From: Bacteroidales bacterium
GTDB taxonomy: Bacteria > Bacteroidota > Bacteroidia > Bacteroidales > Bacteroidaceae
Assembly (NCBI GenBank): GCA_022784065.1
Contig: JALFUO010000081.1
Span: forward strand, 1-34,950
Direction: 5' to 3'
DNA length: 34,950 nucleotides
Numbering within the stretch: the stretch's first letter is position 1; each line of letters begins with the position of its first letter. The notes below the pieces were generated by a model. The model was not told where the DNA came from and ran no database searches. It worked only from the letters and a program-made list of their open reading frames with translations. Positions 7,387 to 16,874 of this stretch are shown one piece after another. A program made the position numbers and the translations under genes.

Positions 7387-9213
7387 ATGAAACAATATTC
7401 CATAGAAGAGTTTTTCAGAAACGCGCCAACGGCAGCCTATCAGATTTCGCCCGACGGGCGGCACATCTCCTATATGTCGCCCTACAAGGATAGGATGAAC
7501 CTTTTTGTCGTTCCCGTAGGCGGCGAAACCGAGTCGCGGCAACTCACCTTTGAGACAGAGCGGAGCATTCAGGGCTATATGTGGGCGGGCAACGACCGCC
7601 TGCTCTTTGCGAAAGACACGGCGGGCGACGAAAACTACCGCCTCTACGGCATCGGCATCGACGGCAGCGATGAAATTTGCTACACGCCATTCGAGGGCGT
7701 GCGCGCCGGCATTCTCGACGACTTGGAGGACGTGCCCGATGAGGTGCTGATAGAGATGAACAAGCGCAACCCCGAGGCGTTCGACCCCTATCGCCTCAAT
7801 CTCAAAACGGGCGAACTGACGCTATTGGCCGAAAATCCGGGAAACTATCAAGGGTGGCTCACCGACCATGACGGGCATATCCGCGCCGTCACCGCCATTG
7901 TGGACGGCGTGAATACGCAGCTGCTCTATCGCGACACGGATGAAGAGCCATTCCGTCCCGTGCTTACCACAAACTTCAAGGAGTCGGTGAATTTCCTCCT
8001 CTTCACGCCCGACAACCGCAACGTTTACGCCGCCACTAACCTCGGTCGCGACAAAACCGCGCTTGTGGAAATGAATCCTGCCACGGCAGAGGAGGTGTGC
8101 CTGCTTTATGAAGATGAGAAATACGACGTTTCGAGCCTCAACTATTCCCGTCGGCGTAAAAAACTCCTTAGTTGCTATTGCACGGGGCACCGCGAACCCG
8201 TGCGCCATTTCTTCGATGAAGAAGAGCAGGCCTTTCGCGAACGGCTCCGCGCCCGTTTCCCCGGCAAGCGGGTGGCGATGGCCGACGTGGACAAATCGGA
8301 AGAGCACTATATATTATATGTAGGCAGCGACCGCACCCGCGGCGCCTATTATTATTATGACGACACCACCGACACGCTGCGCAAACTCGCCGACCTTGCC
8401 CCGCAACTCGCCGAAGCAGATATGGCGGAAATGCACGCCGTGACCTACACCTCGCGCGACGGCCTGCGTATCGAAGCCTATCTCTCGCTTCCCGTCGGAC
8501 TTACGCCCGAAACGGCACGCGCCCTGCCCGTGGTGGTCAATCCCCACGGCGGTCCATGGGCACGCGACAGCTGGGGATTTTCTTCCGAAACGCAATTCCT
8601 GTGCAATAGAGGCTATGCCGTGTTCCAAATGAACTTTCGCGGTTCCACGGGCTACGGTCGCCGTTTCCTCGAAGCCGGTTACGGGCAATGGGGGCTGCGC
8701 ATGCAGGACGACATTACCGACGGCGTGGACTGGCTCATCAGCCAAGGCATTGCCGACCCCAAGCGCATAGCCATCTACGGTGGCAGTTATGGCGGTTACG
8801 CTGCCCTTGCCGGCGTGGCATTCACGCCTGAAAAGTATGCCTGCGCCGTGGATTACGTCGGCGTTTCCAATCTGCTCACCTTCCTCGGCACTATCCCGCC
8901 GTATTGGAAACCGATGCTGCAAATGATGTATGAGCAGGTGGGCAATCCCGAAACCGACCGCGCGCGCCTTGAAGCCACTTCGCCCGCGCTTCACGCCGAC
9001 CGCATCCGTGTGCCGCTCTTTGTGGCGCAGGGTGCGCATGACCCCCGCGTCAATAAGGCCGAGAGCGACCAGATGGTGGCGGCATTGCGCCAGCGCGGTG
9101 TGCCTGTGGAATATATGGTGAAAGAAAACGAAGGCCACGGCTTCCAAAATCAGGAAAACCGTTTCGATTTCTATCGCGCCATGGAGCGTTTCCTTAAAGA
9201 GCATCTGCAATAA
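7387..9213 (+). CDS. S9 family prolyl-oligopeptidase-type serine peptidase
   Basis: 608 residues without a signal peptide, so probably cytosolic. The N-terminal part (about 1-345) is a beta-propeller of the kind that gates peptide access. The C-terminal alpha/beta-hydrolase domain holds the triad: Ser467 in [10 protein letters not shown], Asp552 in GAHDPRVN and His584 in NEGHGF, with the [11 protein letters not shown] oxyanion region at 387-397. It cleaves small peptides, like acylaminoacyl or dipeptidyl peptidases, but the exact specificity cannot be told. The ATG at 7387 lies 5 bp after the nuclease gene, so the two are likely cotranscribed. An in-frame upstream extension into the nuclease gene has no homology-like features. 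Confidence 0.92.
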   Translation: MKQYSIEEFFRNAPTAAYQISPDGRHISYMSPYKDRMNLFVVPVGGETESRQLTFETERSIQGYMWAGNDRLLFAKDTAGDENYRLYGIGIDGSDEICYTPFEGVRAGILDDLEDVPDEVLIEMNKRNPEAFDPYRLNLKTGELTLLAENPGNYQGWLTDHDGHIRAVTAIVDGVNTQLLYRDTDEEPFRPVLTTNFKESVNFLLFTPDNRNVYAATNLGRDKTALVEMNPATAEEVCLLYEDEKYDVSSLNYSRRRKKLLSCYCTGHREPVRHFFDEEEQAFRERLRARFPGKRVAMADVDKSEEHYILYVGSDRTRGAYYYYDDTTDTLRKLADLAPQLAEADMAEMHAVTYTSRDGLRIEAYLSLPVGLTPETARALPVVVNPHGGPWARDSWGFSSETQFLCNRGYAVFQMNFRGSTGYGRRFLEAGYGQWGLRMQDDITDGVDWLISQGIADPKRIAIYGGSYGGYAALAGVAFTPEKYACAVDYVGVSNLLTFLGTIPPYWKPMLQMMYEQVGNPETDRARLEATSPALHADRIRVPLFVAQGAHDPRVNKAESDQMVAALRQRGVPVEYMVKENEGHGFQNQENRFDFYRAMERFLKEHLQ

Positions 9214-9233
9214 AGGCTTTTTATTCATTTATT

Positions 9234-9415
9234 AGTAGACGAGTAAACAAGTAAACGAGTAGACGAGACAGAGATGTATTGTAAAATATAATTTATATGA
9301 GTAACTTGTCTTGTTTTCTTTGAGATTTTCGGCTGCGCTCGGCATAGCCGAACAAGTTAGGCTCTGCTCTCGCTTGCACGAAAATTTCCTTGTATACTCG
9401 TTTACTTGTTTACTA
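9234..9415. repeat. Family A intergenic repeat, copy 3
   Basis: This is the clearest copy. The left end consists of AGTAGACG, AGTAAACA, AGTAAACG, AGTAGACG, four 8-bp units in register (9234-9265). The right end, CTTGTATACTCGTTTACTTG onward to 9415, is the inverse. The core runs from GAGATTTTCGGCTGCGCTCG to CGAAAATTTCCTTG. The outer ends form a long terminal inverted repeat. It sits between the S9 peptidase stop and the addA-like start, which is only 18 bp beyond it. Confidence 0.85.
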
Positions 9416-9433
9416 AAAATCGTTCCTTTCTAT

Positions 9434-12400
9434 ATGTCCCCTCTTCCTGTTCCTCCCAAAATATACCCCGCATCTGCCGGAACGGGCAAGACCTACACGC
9501 TCGCTGCCGAGTACATCGCCTTGATGCTTGCCGACACAAGCGCAAAGGCCTTTGGCCGCATTCTGGCTGTGACCTTTACAAACAAAGCCACGGCAGAGAT
9601 GAAAGAGCGCATCTTGCGTTTCCTCTACGACCTCGCCAACGGCGGCGGCAATGACGTGCTGCAAAAAGTGAGGGCATTCATGCCGCAGCCTGCCCCGTCG
9701 GAGGCCGAAGTGCGCAGCCGCGCCGCAAAGGCGCTTTCCGCCATTGTTCACGATTATGACTTCTTTCGCGTAGAAACCATCGACAGTTTCTTTTGGTGGC
9801 TGCTTTCGGGCGTGACCCACGAACTTGGCATGCCCTCCGGCGTGCGTGCTGACATCAACGATAAGGAAGCCGTGAGGCAGGCTGTGGATAGCCTCATCAA
9901 GAAATCGGAGACCGATGCAAAGTTGCGCGGACAAATGGAGCGATATGTGCATGAGCGGATTGACGATGACAAAAATTGGAACTTTAAGAACGACCTGCTG
10001 AAACTGGCGGGCCAACTTACGTCGAGCGGTTTCCTGAATAAGGAGGAAGAACTGGATAAGAGTTTGAAAAACATCTCTTTCGACGAGTACCGCAAAGAGA
10101 TTGGAAGTCTCGAAGCCAGTATCGAGCAGCAACTTACAGATTTAGCCGAGAACCTTCCAAGTGCGTTCGCGAAAATCATGGGCGATTGGGAAACAAAAAT
10201 TGCCTATCCCGGCGATTTCAAATCCTATCTCGGCAATATGCGCAACTTTTCAGATTTTACGCCCTCCAATCGCATGATGAAGCGCATCGATGCTGCGGAG
10301 AATTGGCTCAAGGCTGCGGATAAGAAAAAGGCCTCCGCTATGGCAGCCGCCGACCAAATGAGGGCGGTGCTGGCAGAAACCGAGGAAAAGCGCGCGCAAC
10401 TGATGCCCGTACTCAATACCTGCGCAATTTGCCTCAACCGGCTTAATCCCCTTAGCCTTTTGCAGCAGACCCGTCAGATGCTCCAACAGGTGAACGAAGA
10501 GAACAGCCGCGAGATGATAGCCTATGTGCCCTATATCTTCCGCAGCAGCGTTGCTTCCGCCGATGCGCCCTTCGTGCTCGAACGTGCCGGAAGCCGTTTC
10601 GACCATATTATGATCGACGAGTTCCAAGACACCTCCTCTATGCAATGGGAGAATTTCAGGAAACTCCTGCTCGAAAGTATGTCCACGGGCGGCAAGTGCT
10701 TGCTCGTCGGCGACGTGAAGCAGGCCATCTACCGGTTCAGGGGCGGCGACTGGGAGATACTCGAAGGACTTAATAAAGAATATAAGGACAAAAAGAACGG
10801 CGGCGAGGATATTCTCTGCAAAATGCAGACTAATTTCCGCACCGACGAGCGCATCGTGCGTTTCAACAATCAGTTTTTCCCAAAAGCCGCCGCTGTAATC
10901 GACAGTCTCGGAAGCGGCGAGACGCACGCAGCGGCTATTTACGAAGAAGCCGGTTGCCAGGAGGCCAAGCACAAGGGCGATGTCGGCTATGTGCGCATTG
11001 CGCTGTCGTCAAAGCACGGTTCGCCTGCCGAAGACGAAGAAGAGGGTGGGGGAGTGCTCGATGAAATGGCGGAGCAGATGCAAAGGCTGCACGCCGACGG
11101 GCTTCCTTATCGCGATATGTGCATACTCGTCCGCTGGAAAAGGGAGGCGGCTGATATTGTAGACGCTTTTGCTGAAAAAAACATACCGCTTATTTCCGAC
11201 GAGGCGTTTTTGCTGTCGGCTTCTCCCGCAGTGCTGATTGTGATTGACGCGCTGCGCGTGCTGGCCGATGCCGATAACAAACTGGCGCTTGCTTCCTTGG
11301 CTAAAACCTATTGCCCCGGCGTGGCGCTCCACGATAGCGAGGCGTTGCTGAATGCTTTGCCGCAAGCCTTTTCGGACAGACGCGCCGAACTCGCCGCCAT
11401 GCCGCTTTACGAACTCTGCGAGGAACTGATTAGGATATTCGGGCTTTGGCAAACTAACGATGCAGGCGGTGTAGATGAGGCGCAAGCGGCAGGGCAGTTG
11501 GCTTATCTCACCTATTTCCTCGACCAGGTTGCGGCCTATTTGCAGGACAATGCTTCTTCCCTTCCTGATTTCTTGGACCATTGGGACGAAGTCTTGTCTG
11601 CCAAATCCATACCCGGCGCGGTGGCCGACGGTGTGCGCGTGCTTACTATCCATAAGTCCAAAGGGCTCGAAGCGCACACGGTTTTCATTCCCTATTGTAA
11701 TTGGGATCTCGAAAAAGACCATAGAGACACTATTCTTTGGCTCACACCTTCCGAAGAGCCTTTCTCTAAGATTTCCCCTATTCCTGTGGCGCCCCATTCA
11801 AAGAGGGTGAGGCAATCCATTTTCGCTGACGATTATGAGCAAGAGCATTTGCGCAGCCGTATTGAAAACCTCAATTTGCTTTATGTTGCCTTCACGCGTC
11901 CCCAGCGCAACCTGTTTGTTTGGGGCACTTGGTCGGGCAAGGATAAGGATCCGGTTGCCACGGCCGGCGATTTGCTGCACAATGTAATCAATAATAATTT
12001 CAGGGACGATAATCAGCACTATCGTTTTGAGGAAACGGCAGACGGCTTTGTGCTGGAAACGCTTTCTTCGCCGCAAACCGATTGCCGCGCCGAAGGGCAG
12101 GACGCGCCTGCCGGCGGCAAGCAAAACCCGTTTGGCAGCGGTGTGCGCCGTCCGATGTCCATTACGCTTTGCCAAACCCCGCTCCGTGCCAACTTCTGCC
12201 AGAGCGGCCAGGCGGCAGAGTTTATCGCCGCGCGTGCCGGCGAGGAAGAGGCTGCCGAGTCTGCCGCCTACATCAACCGCGGCAACCTGATGCACAAAAT
12301 CTTCTCGATGATAGAAACCGCCGCCGATATCTCCCGCGCCGTGGGTGTGCTGCGCGGTCAGGGTTTCGAGGCCGACGGCATCGATTTCAACCAAATCGAA

Positions 12401-12712
12401 ACGGAAATAAGGCAAAAGATTGCCGCCTGCCCCTTGGTGGCTGATTTGACCGATGGCAGTTGGCTCGTGCTCAACGAACGCTCCATTCTCCTGCCCGCCG
12501 GCAGTGCGCAGGGTGCGGCGATGGTGCGCCCCGACCGCGTGTCGTTTAAGGAAGGGCGCGCCGTTGTGCTCGACTATAAGTTTGGCAAGCCCCTGCCCAA
12601 GCATCAGGAGCAGGTGAAGCAGTATGCTGACTACTTGCGACAAATGGGCACGCCCGACGTTACAGCCTATCTTTGGTATTTTGATGAGAATAAATTAGTT
12701 GAAGCATTATAA
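9434..12712 (+). CDS. addA: AddA/RecB-like UvrD helicase-nuclease
   Basis: 1092 residues. Superfamily 1A helicase with Walker A ASAGTGKT at 13-20, motif Ia AVTFTNKATAEMKERI at 45-60, motif II DEFQD at 395-399, QAIYRFRGGDW after it, and motif VI YVAFTRPQRNL in the second half. The C-terminus holds a RecB-type nuclease site, with Asp1047 and Lys1049 in LDYKFGK. It should resect double-strand ends for recombination with the downstream AddB-like partner. An in-frame start at 9311 would translate repeat sequence, so the ATG at 9434 is preferred. The symbol is by analogy to AddAB; Bacteroidetes versions are often labelled only UvrD/REP helicase. Confidence 0.88.
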   Translation: MSPLPVPPKIYPASAGTGKTYTLAAEYIALMLADTSAKAFGRILAVTFTNKATAEMKERILRFLYDLANGGGNDVLQKVRAFMPQPAPSEAEVRSRAAKALSAIVHDYDFFRVETIDSFFWWLLSGVTHELGMPSGVRADINDKEAVRQAVDSLIKKSETDAKLRGQMERYVHERIDDDKNWNFKNDLLKLAGQLTSSGFLNKEEELDKSLKNISFDEYRKEIGSLEASIEQQLTDLAENLPSAFAKIMGDWETKIAYPGDFKSYLGNMRNFSDFTPSNRMMKRIDAAENWLKAADKKKASAMAAADQMRAVLAETEEKRAQLMPVLNTCAICLNRLNPLSLLQQTRQMLQQVNEENSREMIAYVPYIFRSSVASADAPFVLERAGSRFDHIMIDEFQDTSSMQWENFRKLLLESMSTGGKCLLVGDVKQAIYRFRGGDWEILEGLNKEYKDKKNGGEDILCKMQTNFRTDERIVRFNNQFFPKAAAVIDSLGSGETHAAAIYEEAGCQEAKHKGDVGYVRIALSSKHGSPAEDEEEGGGVLDEMAEQMQRLHADGLPYRDMCILVRWKREAADIVDAFAEKNIPLISDEAFLLSASPAVLIVIDALRVLADADNKLALASLAKTYCPGVALHDSEALLNALPQAFSDRRAELAAMPLYELCEELIRIFGLWQTNDAGGVDEAQAAGQLAYLTYFLDQVAAYLQDNASSLPDFLDHWDEVLSAKSIPGAVADGVRVLTIHKSKGLEAHTVFIPYCNWDLEKDHRDTILWLTPSEEPFSKISPIPVAPHSKRVRQSIFADDYEQEHLRSRIENLNLLYVAFTRPQRNLFVWGTWSGKDKDPVATAGDLLHNVINNNFRDDNQHYRFEETADGFVLETLSSPQTDCRAEGQDAPAGGKQNPFGSGVRRPMSITLCQTPLRANFCQSGQAAEFIAARAGEEEAAESAAYINRGNLMHKIFSMIETAADISRAVGVLRGQGFEADGIDFNQIETEIRQKIAACPLVADLTDGSWLVLNERSILLPAGSAQGAAMVRPDRVSFKEGRAVVLDYKFGKPLPKHQEQVKQYADYLRQMGTPDVTAYLWYFDENKLVEAL

Positions 12713-12728
12713 AATTGCGCCGCAAGGA

Positions 12729-12958
12729 GTAGGGGCGTTTTGCAAAACGCCCGCCCAATACGTTGAATGTCGAGCAAACGAAGACAATCAAGTTCACTTA
12801 AATTGCCGAATGCAGCAGACATGATATAACGACAAAACCAATAACTCCAACCATTAACACGGGCGTTTTTAATAAGATAGGCGGCGGCTCGGCAATTCAA
12901 GTAAACTTGATTGCGCTTGCCTTGCACTATCTTTGCAAAACGCCCCTACTCGTGAGAC
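12729..12958. repeat. Family B palindromic element with nested inverted repeat
   Basis: The outer arms are GTAGGGGCGTTTTGCAAA at 12729-12746 and its inverse at 12932-12949. The left end contains the perfect 20-bp palindrome GGGCGTTTTGCAAAACGCCC (12733-12752). Inside is a second inverted pair of 25 bp, 12785-12809 and 12889-12913, with two mismatches. The right flank is CTACTCGTGAGAC. The element fills the addA-addB gap and ends about 3 bp before the addB ATG. The RNA could fold into a long two-part hairpin. Confidence 0.85.
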
Positions 12959-12961
12959 TTT

Positions 12962-15685
12962 ATGAATACTTCAAACGAAGCAAGTGATATCTCCATGAAC
13001 TCCCCCAAATCTTTCTTGCAACTTGTGGCGGACGACCTGCTCGGCAGGAGCGATATTGACTTTCGCCGCCTTGTCATAGTGTTCCCCAACAAGCGCGCCA
13101 GCCTCTTCTTCAACGAGCACCTGCGTCGCGCCGACCGCCCGCTTTGGGCACCGCAGTACGTCACCATCAGCGAACTCTTCCGCAGCCTTGCGCAGAGCGA
13201 GGTGATGGACGAAATCGAGGCCGTCTGCAGGATATACAATATATATATAGGTTGCACGCCCCAGGGCGAGGCTTTGCCGCTCGACAAGTTTTATGGGTGG
13301 GGCAGGCAGTTGCTTGCCGACTTTGACGATGTAGACAAGAACGAGGCCGACGCTGCCCGCCTCTTTGCCAATATGAGCGATTTCGCGGATATCGAAAAGA
13401 CATTCGGCGCACCCGACGAGGCTATGCGCCATTTTCGTAGTTGTTTCCGGGATATGGAGCGCAGCGAGGTGCGGCGCAAGTTCTTGGGGCTGTGGAATAT
13501 TCTCTACAAAATATATTCCTCCCTCAACGCCGGCACCTCCGAGGGCATCGCCCCTTACGAGGGCGCACTCTATCGCAGCGTTGCCGAGCGGCTGAAGCAG
13601 GGCACGCTGCGTCCCCGCGAGGGTTTCACTTATGTCTTCGCGGGCTTCAACGTGCTGAGCAGCGTGGAGCGCAGCCTCATGGAATCGTTTAAGGAGCAGG
13701 CCATATTCTATTGGGACTACGACGAATACTACACCGAGCGACACCCCGCCTGCGAAGCCGGACTTTTTGTAAAAGAAAATATTGCCGCTTTCGGCAACGC
13801 CCTGCCGCCTGAGGCGTTCCGCAACATGGAGCGCAGCGCGGCCGGCCGCCTTTTGCCCGAGATAGAAGTTGTAGAAGCGCCCACCGAGACCGCACAGGCC
13901 AAGAGCGTGGCGGCTTGGTTGAAGAAAAACAGGGCGCAGGGCGGCACTACCGACCTGCGCCGCATGGCCGTTGTGCTGGCAGGCGAGGGACTGATGCAAG
14001 GCGTGCTGCACGCCCTGCCCGAAGAGGTCGACAAGGTAAATGTTACCAAGGGTTATCCGCTTTCGCAAACGCCGGCGTTTGCCCTGATCGACCGTTTTGA
14101 ACCGTCAGCCGCCAACAGCAACGAAGCGCTCCTCACCGCCCTTGCCGACCGGCTCAAAGCCGAGGCGGCGCGCCTTGCGGCCGACGGCACAATCAAGAAA
14201 ATCTTTAAGGACATTTACGAAGAAGCCTGCTTTCAGGCATACACCGTCGTGGGGCGTTTCAGCCGTTTGGTGGCAGAGGCGTCACTCAACGTTACGCCCC
14301 AAACGCTCCTGCGCCTTTTGCGCACGGTGCTGATGCAGACCGACTTGCCCCTGCATGGCGAACCCCTCGAAGGCTTGCAGATTATGGGCGTGCTCGAAAC
14401 GCGCCTGCTCGACTTCGACAGCGTGCTCGTGCTTTCCGCCTCCGAAGGCAACCTGCCGCGCACGGGAGGCGACAATTCTTTCATCCCCAACGAACTGCGC
14501 GAGGCCTTTTCCCTCACCACCGTGCGCCGCCGCACGGCCGTCTTTGCCTATTATTTCTACCGCCTCGTGCAGCGTGCCCGCAGCGTCCGCCTGATGTATT
14601 CCGCCGTGACCGATGGCATCACGCGCGGCGAGATGTCTCGCTTCATTTCCCAACTGCTTGTAGAGAGCCGTATCCCCATCAGCCAATACAAGATGCAACT
14701 CCCGCAAGGCACTCCCGAAGGAGCAGGCACGGCAGATATTGCCAAGCCCGAAAACCTTGCCTCGCTCGTCACGCAGATTTCACCCTCGTCCATCATCAAC
14801 TACATGAAATGTCCGCAGATGTTCTACTTCAAGCACGTGGCAAAGATTCCTGAACCGCAGCTACCCGTTCAGGAAGTTGCGCCCAACGTGTTCGGCAGCG
14901 TGTTCCATAATGCCGCAGAACTTTTCTATAAGGGCCAGGGCGGCCGCCGCCTCACGCCCGATATGTTGAAGCAGGCGGCGAAAGAGACTGCCAAATTGCG
15001 CGAATACGTAGAGCAGGCCTACATTGCCGTGCGCCGCGAAGCAGAGCCGGAGGCCGATGAGCGGCAATGCCGTTCGGAGAATGCTGTGATGAAGTCGGCA
15101 GCTACGAAATGTCTGGCAAAAATGCTGCTTTATGATGCCGCCTATCAGTCTGTCAAGGTAACGGCAGAGGAAGAGCCTTGGGAACTAACGGTTGACGTAG
15201 ACCTGCCCGACGGTAGGCAAATCCCTGTTCTGATAAAAGGATTTATCGATCGCGTGGACGAAGTTGAGGACGTGGCCGACGGGTCGTGCCGTACGCTTCT
15301 GCGCGTTGTGGACTATAAGACGGGCGGTGCGGCAAAGGCTTTGCCCGACGTGCAAGCCATGTTCTGCTGCGACGGCAAGCACGAGCATTATGCCTTCCAA
15401 GTTTCGCTCTATGCCTTGGCATACCGGCGCATACACGGCAAGACGGCAGCCCCTGCCATTTATTATCTGAACAGCCTGAATAAGGACAATGTCCCATATC
15501 TTCAAATGGGTTCGGGCAAGAATGCCGCGCCCGTCTATTCCTATGCCGACTATGCTGCCGAGTTTGAGGCCGCCCTCAAATCCCTTTTGTCCTCCATCTT
15601 CGACCCCGCCCAGCCTTTCACCGTCACCGAAGAGCCCGAGAAAGTATGTAAATATTGTGCATACGGCCGCCTTTGTGGCAGGTAG
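12962..15685 (+). CDS. addB: AddB-like PD-(D/E)XK nuclease with Fe-S cluster site
   Basis: 907 residues. The N-terminus (IVFPNKRASLFFNEHLRRA) resembles the degenerate helicase domain of AddB. The C-terminal nuclease has Asp784 and Lys786 in VDYKTGG. Cys617 (KCPQMF) together with Cys896, Cys899 and Cys905 (VCKYCAYGRLC) make the four-cysteine pattern of the AddB 4Fe-4S cluster, which staples the nuclease domain. It pairs with the upstream AddA-like protein in double-strand-break processing. ATG 12962 is the first start; ATG 12995 (MNSPKSFLQLVADDLL) may be the real one, since residues 1-11 look unconserved. A palindromic repeat separates it from addA, so it may be expressed independently. Confidence 0.86.
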   Translation: MNTSNEASDISMNSPKSFLQLVADDLLGRSDIDFRRLVIVFPNKRASLFFNEHLRRADRPLWAPQYVTISELFRSLAQSEVMDEIEAVCRIYNIYIGCTPQGEALPLDKFYGWGRQLLADFDDVDKNEADAARLFANMSDFADIEKTFGAPDEAMRHFRSCFRDMERSEVRRKFLGLWNILYKIYSSLNAGTSEGIAPYEGALYRSVAERLKQGTLRPREGFTYVFAGFNVLSSVERSLMESFKEQAIFYWDYDEYYTERHPACEAGLFVKENIAAFGNALPPEAFRNMERSAAGRLLPEIEVVEAPTETAQAKSVAAWLKKNRAQGGTTDLRRMAVVLAGEGLMQGVLHALPEEVDKVNVTKGYPLSQTPAFALIDRFEPSAANSNEALLTALADRLKAEAARLAADGTIKKIFKDIYEEACFQAYTVVGRFSRLVAEASLNVTPQTLLRLLRTVLMQTDLPLHGEPLEGLQIMGVLETRLLDFDSVLVLSASEGNLPRTGGDNSFIPNELREAFSLTTVRRRTAVFAYYFYRLVQRARSVRLMYSAVTDGITRGEMSRFISQLLVESRIPISQYKMQLPQGTPEGAGTADIAKPENLASLVTQISPSSIINYMKCPQMFYFKHVAKIPEPQLPVQEVAPNVFGSVFHNAAELFYKGQGGRRLTPDMLKQAAKETAKLREYVEQAYIAVRREAEPEADERQCRSENAVMKSAATKCLAKMLLYDAAYQSVKVTAEEEPWELTVDVDLPDGRQIPVLIKGFIDRVDEVEDVADGSCRTLLRVVDYKTGGAAKALPDVQAMFCCDGKHEHYAFQVSLYALAYRRIHGKTAAPAIYYLNSLNKDNVPYLQMGSGKNAAPVYSYADYAAEFEAALKSLLSSIFDPAQPFTVTEEPEKVCKYCAYGRLCGR

Positions 15686-15795
15686 AGGCGTGGGATTGAT
15701 GAAATATAGGTATTTTGCGAGCTATCTAATATAACGGCGTCTTTCTTCACAGATAATTTCAACGGACACGCAGCGGCTAATTATGGAATAAGAAA

Positions 15796-15821
15796 AAGGC
15801 GCACCGGTTAGGGTGCGCCTT
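15796..15821. terminator. Bidirectional terminator between addB and the SPOR gene
   Basis: Perfect 10-bp stem AAGGCGCACC / GGTGCGCCTT with loop GGTTAG. It has A residues on its left and T residues on its right, so it can stop transcripts from both convergent genes. The rest of the 15686-15862 gap shows nothing else. Confidence 0.85.
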
Positions 15822-15862
15822 TACTATATATAATATAATATTGTGTAGGGATTTCCTAAAAC

Positions 15863-16387
15863 TTATTTGGCATAAAGCAACCAAGCGCCGGGATAAGTGG
15901 CTTTGAGGCTCTCGCGCGACTGAATAGCGGCATCTTTCGTGTCGAACGAAGAGGCGATGACGCGATACCAGGGTGTCTGGCCGTTGATTGTTTCGTTGGT
16001 GCGGATAACAGAAGACGTGTAGCCGGCTTGGCGCAAACCGTTCATAAGGCCTTCGGCATTAGCCTGCGTGAGGAAACTGCCCACAACCACGCTGTAAGCT
16101 TTGATCTGTGCACCGCCCACAACGGTGAAACCTTCATTGATGGTGCGTACTTCGGCATCGTTGGATGCAGGAGCGGCGGGAGTTACAGGTGTGACAGGTG
16201 TAACGGTAACGGTTTCCTGGGCAGGGTTGCCGGTTACGCTGACAGTGGTCGTGTTGTCGGCTTGTTGAGCCTTTTCCTGCGCCATGGCCTGCTCGTACGA
16301 CTTGCGATAGGCACTTTCCTGCGACTTACAGCCGGTGAGGACGAGCACTGCGCCCAGACCGATGGCAAAGAATAAGTTTTTCTTCAT
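15863..16387 (-). CDS. SPOR-domain lipoprotein
   Basis: 174 residues with an N-terminal lipoprotein signal (MKKNLFFAIGLGAVLVLTGC, lipidated Cys20). A low-complexity Gln/Thr/Pro/Val-rich linker spans about 35-75. A SPOR domain spans about 95-174, starting AYSVVVGSFLTQANAE and ending AWLLYAK. SPOR domains bind denuded peptidoglycan glycan strands, often at the division site. The protein is probably anchored in an envelope membrane and contacts the cell wall. It is a single gene transcribed away from YtxH, with a terminator after it and a TAACTTTG -7 box before it. Specific role unknown. Confidence 0.9.
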   Translation of the reverse strand: MKKNLFFAIGLGAVLVLTGCKSQESAYRKSYEQAMAQEKAQQADNTTTVSVTGNPAQETVTVTPVTPVTPAAPASNDAEVRTINEGFTVVGGAQIKAYSVVVGSFLTQANAEGLMNGLRQAGYTSSVIRTNETINGQTPWYRVIASSFDTKDAAIQSRESLKATYPGAWLLYAK

Positions 16388-16473
16388 TACTTTGAGGTGT
16401 ATTTATGTGAAGTTCTAAAAATAATTCTGTGAAAAATGAGCGCAAAGCCTTGGCTGCACCCTTATTTGCTTTG

Positions 16474-16481
16474 CAAAGTTA
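16474..16481 (-). promoter_or_regulatory. -7 box for the SPOR lipoprotein gene
   Basis: On the minus strand this reads TAACTTTG, matching TAnnTTTG, roughly 90 bases upstream of the ATG. No clear TTTG -33 element is seen at the expected distance. Confidence 0.45.
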
Positions 16482-16598
16482 ATAATAATACCGGCTTATA
16501 AGATATTTCTGCTTGTTAAAACAATTTAATCGGAGCATTTTCGGCGTAATTTCTCATAAAAACACACGTTTTTCTTAGGTGAAACGAAAGAAATGCCG

Positions 16599-16606
16599 TA
16601 CCTTTG
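16599..16606 (+). promoter_or_regulatory. -7 box for the ytxH-comF gene cluster
   Basis: Reads TACCTTTG, matching TAnnTTTG, about 42 bases before the ATG at 16648. The 16388-16647 gap is a divergent promoter region and holds no other feature I can name. Confidence 0.5.
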
Positions 16607-16647
16607 AAGCCTAATTACAGATGTATAACCCCTAAAAGATTACGATT

Positions 16648-16851
16648 ATGAAAGGACTCAGCATTCTTGCAGCATTTCTCGGCGGCGCAGCAGTAGGCGC
16701 AGCCTGCGGCATTCTCTTTGCTCCCGAAAAGGGAAGCGAAACCCGTCTCCGCATCACCGAAGCTATCCGCAAGCGCGGCATCAAACTCAATTCCAAGGAA
16801 ATGGAAAGTTTGGTAGACGACATTGCAGACGAACTCAACCCGGCTAAGTAA
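16648..16851 (+). CDS. YtxH-domain small protein
   Basis: 67 residues. An N-terminal Gly/Ala-rich hydrophobic helix (AAFLGGAAVGAACGILFAP, about 8-26) is followed by PEKGSETR, the typical YtxH junction, and a charged helical tail. The family consists of short single-pass membrane proteins linked to envelope or stress roles, with no defined biochemistry. It is first in a tight plus-strand cluster with a holin-X-like membrane protein 23 bp downstream, a small hypothetical protein and ComF. The start ATG at 16648 directly precedes the hydrophobic helix. Confidence 0.85.
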   Translation: MKGLSILAAFLGGAAVGAACGILFAPEKGSETRLRITEAIRKRGIKLNSKEMESLVDDIADELNPAK

Positions 16852-16874
16852 GAACGGATAAAAACCAAGAACAG

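Noticed and set aside
9311-9433. N-terminal extension of the AddA-like protein
   Set aside because: These 41 codons lie in the family A repeat and precede the normal N-terminus (SPLPVPPKIYPASAGTGKT).
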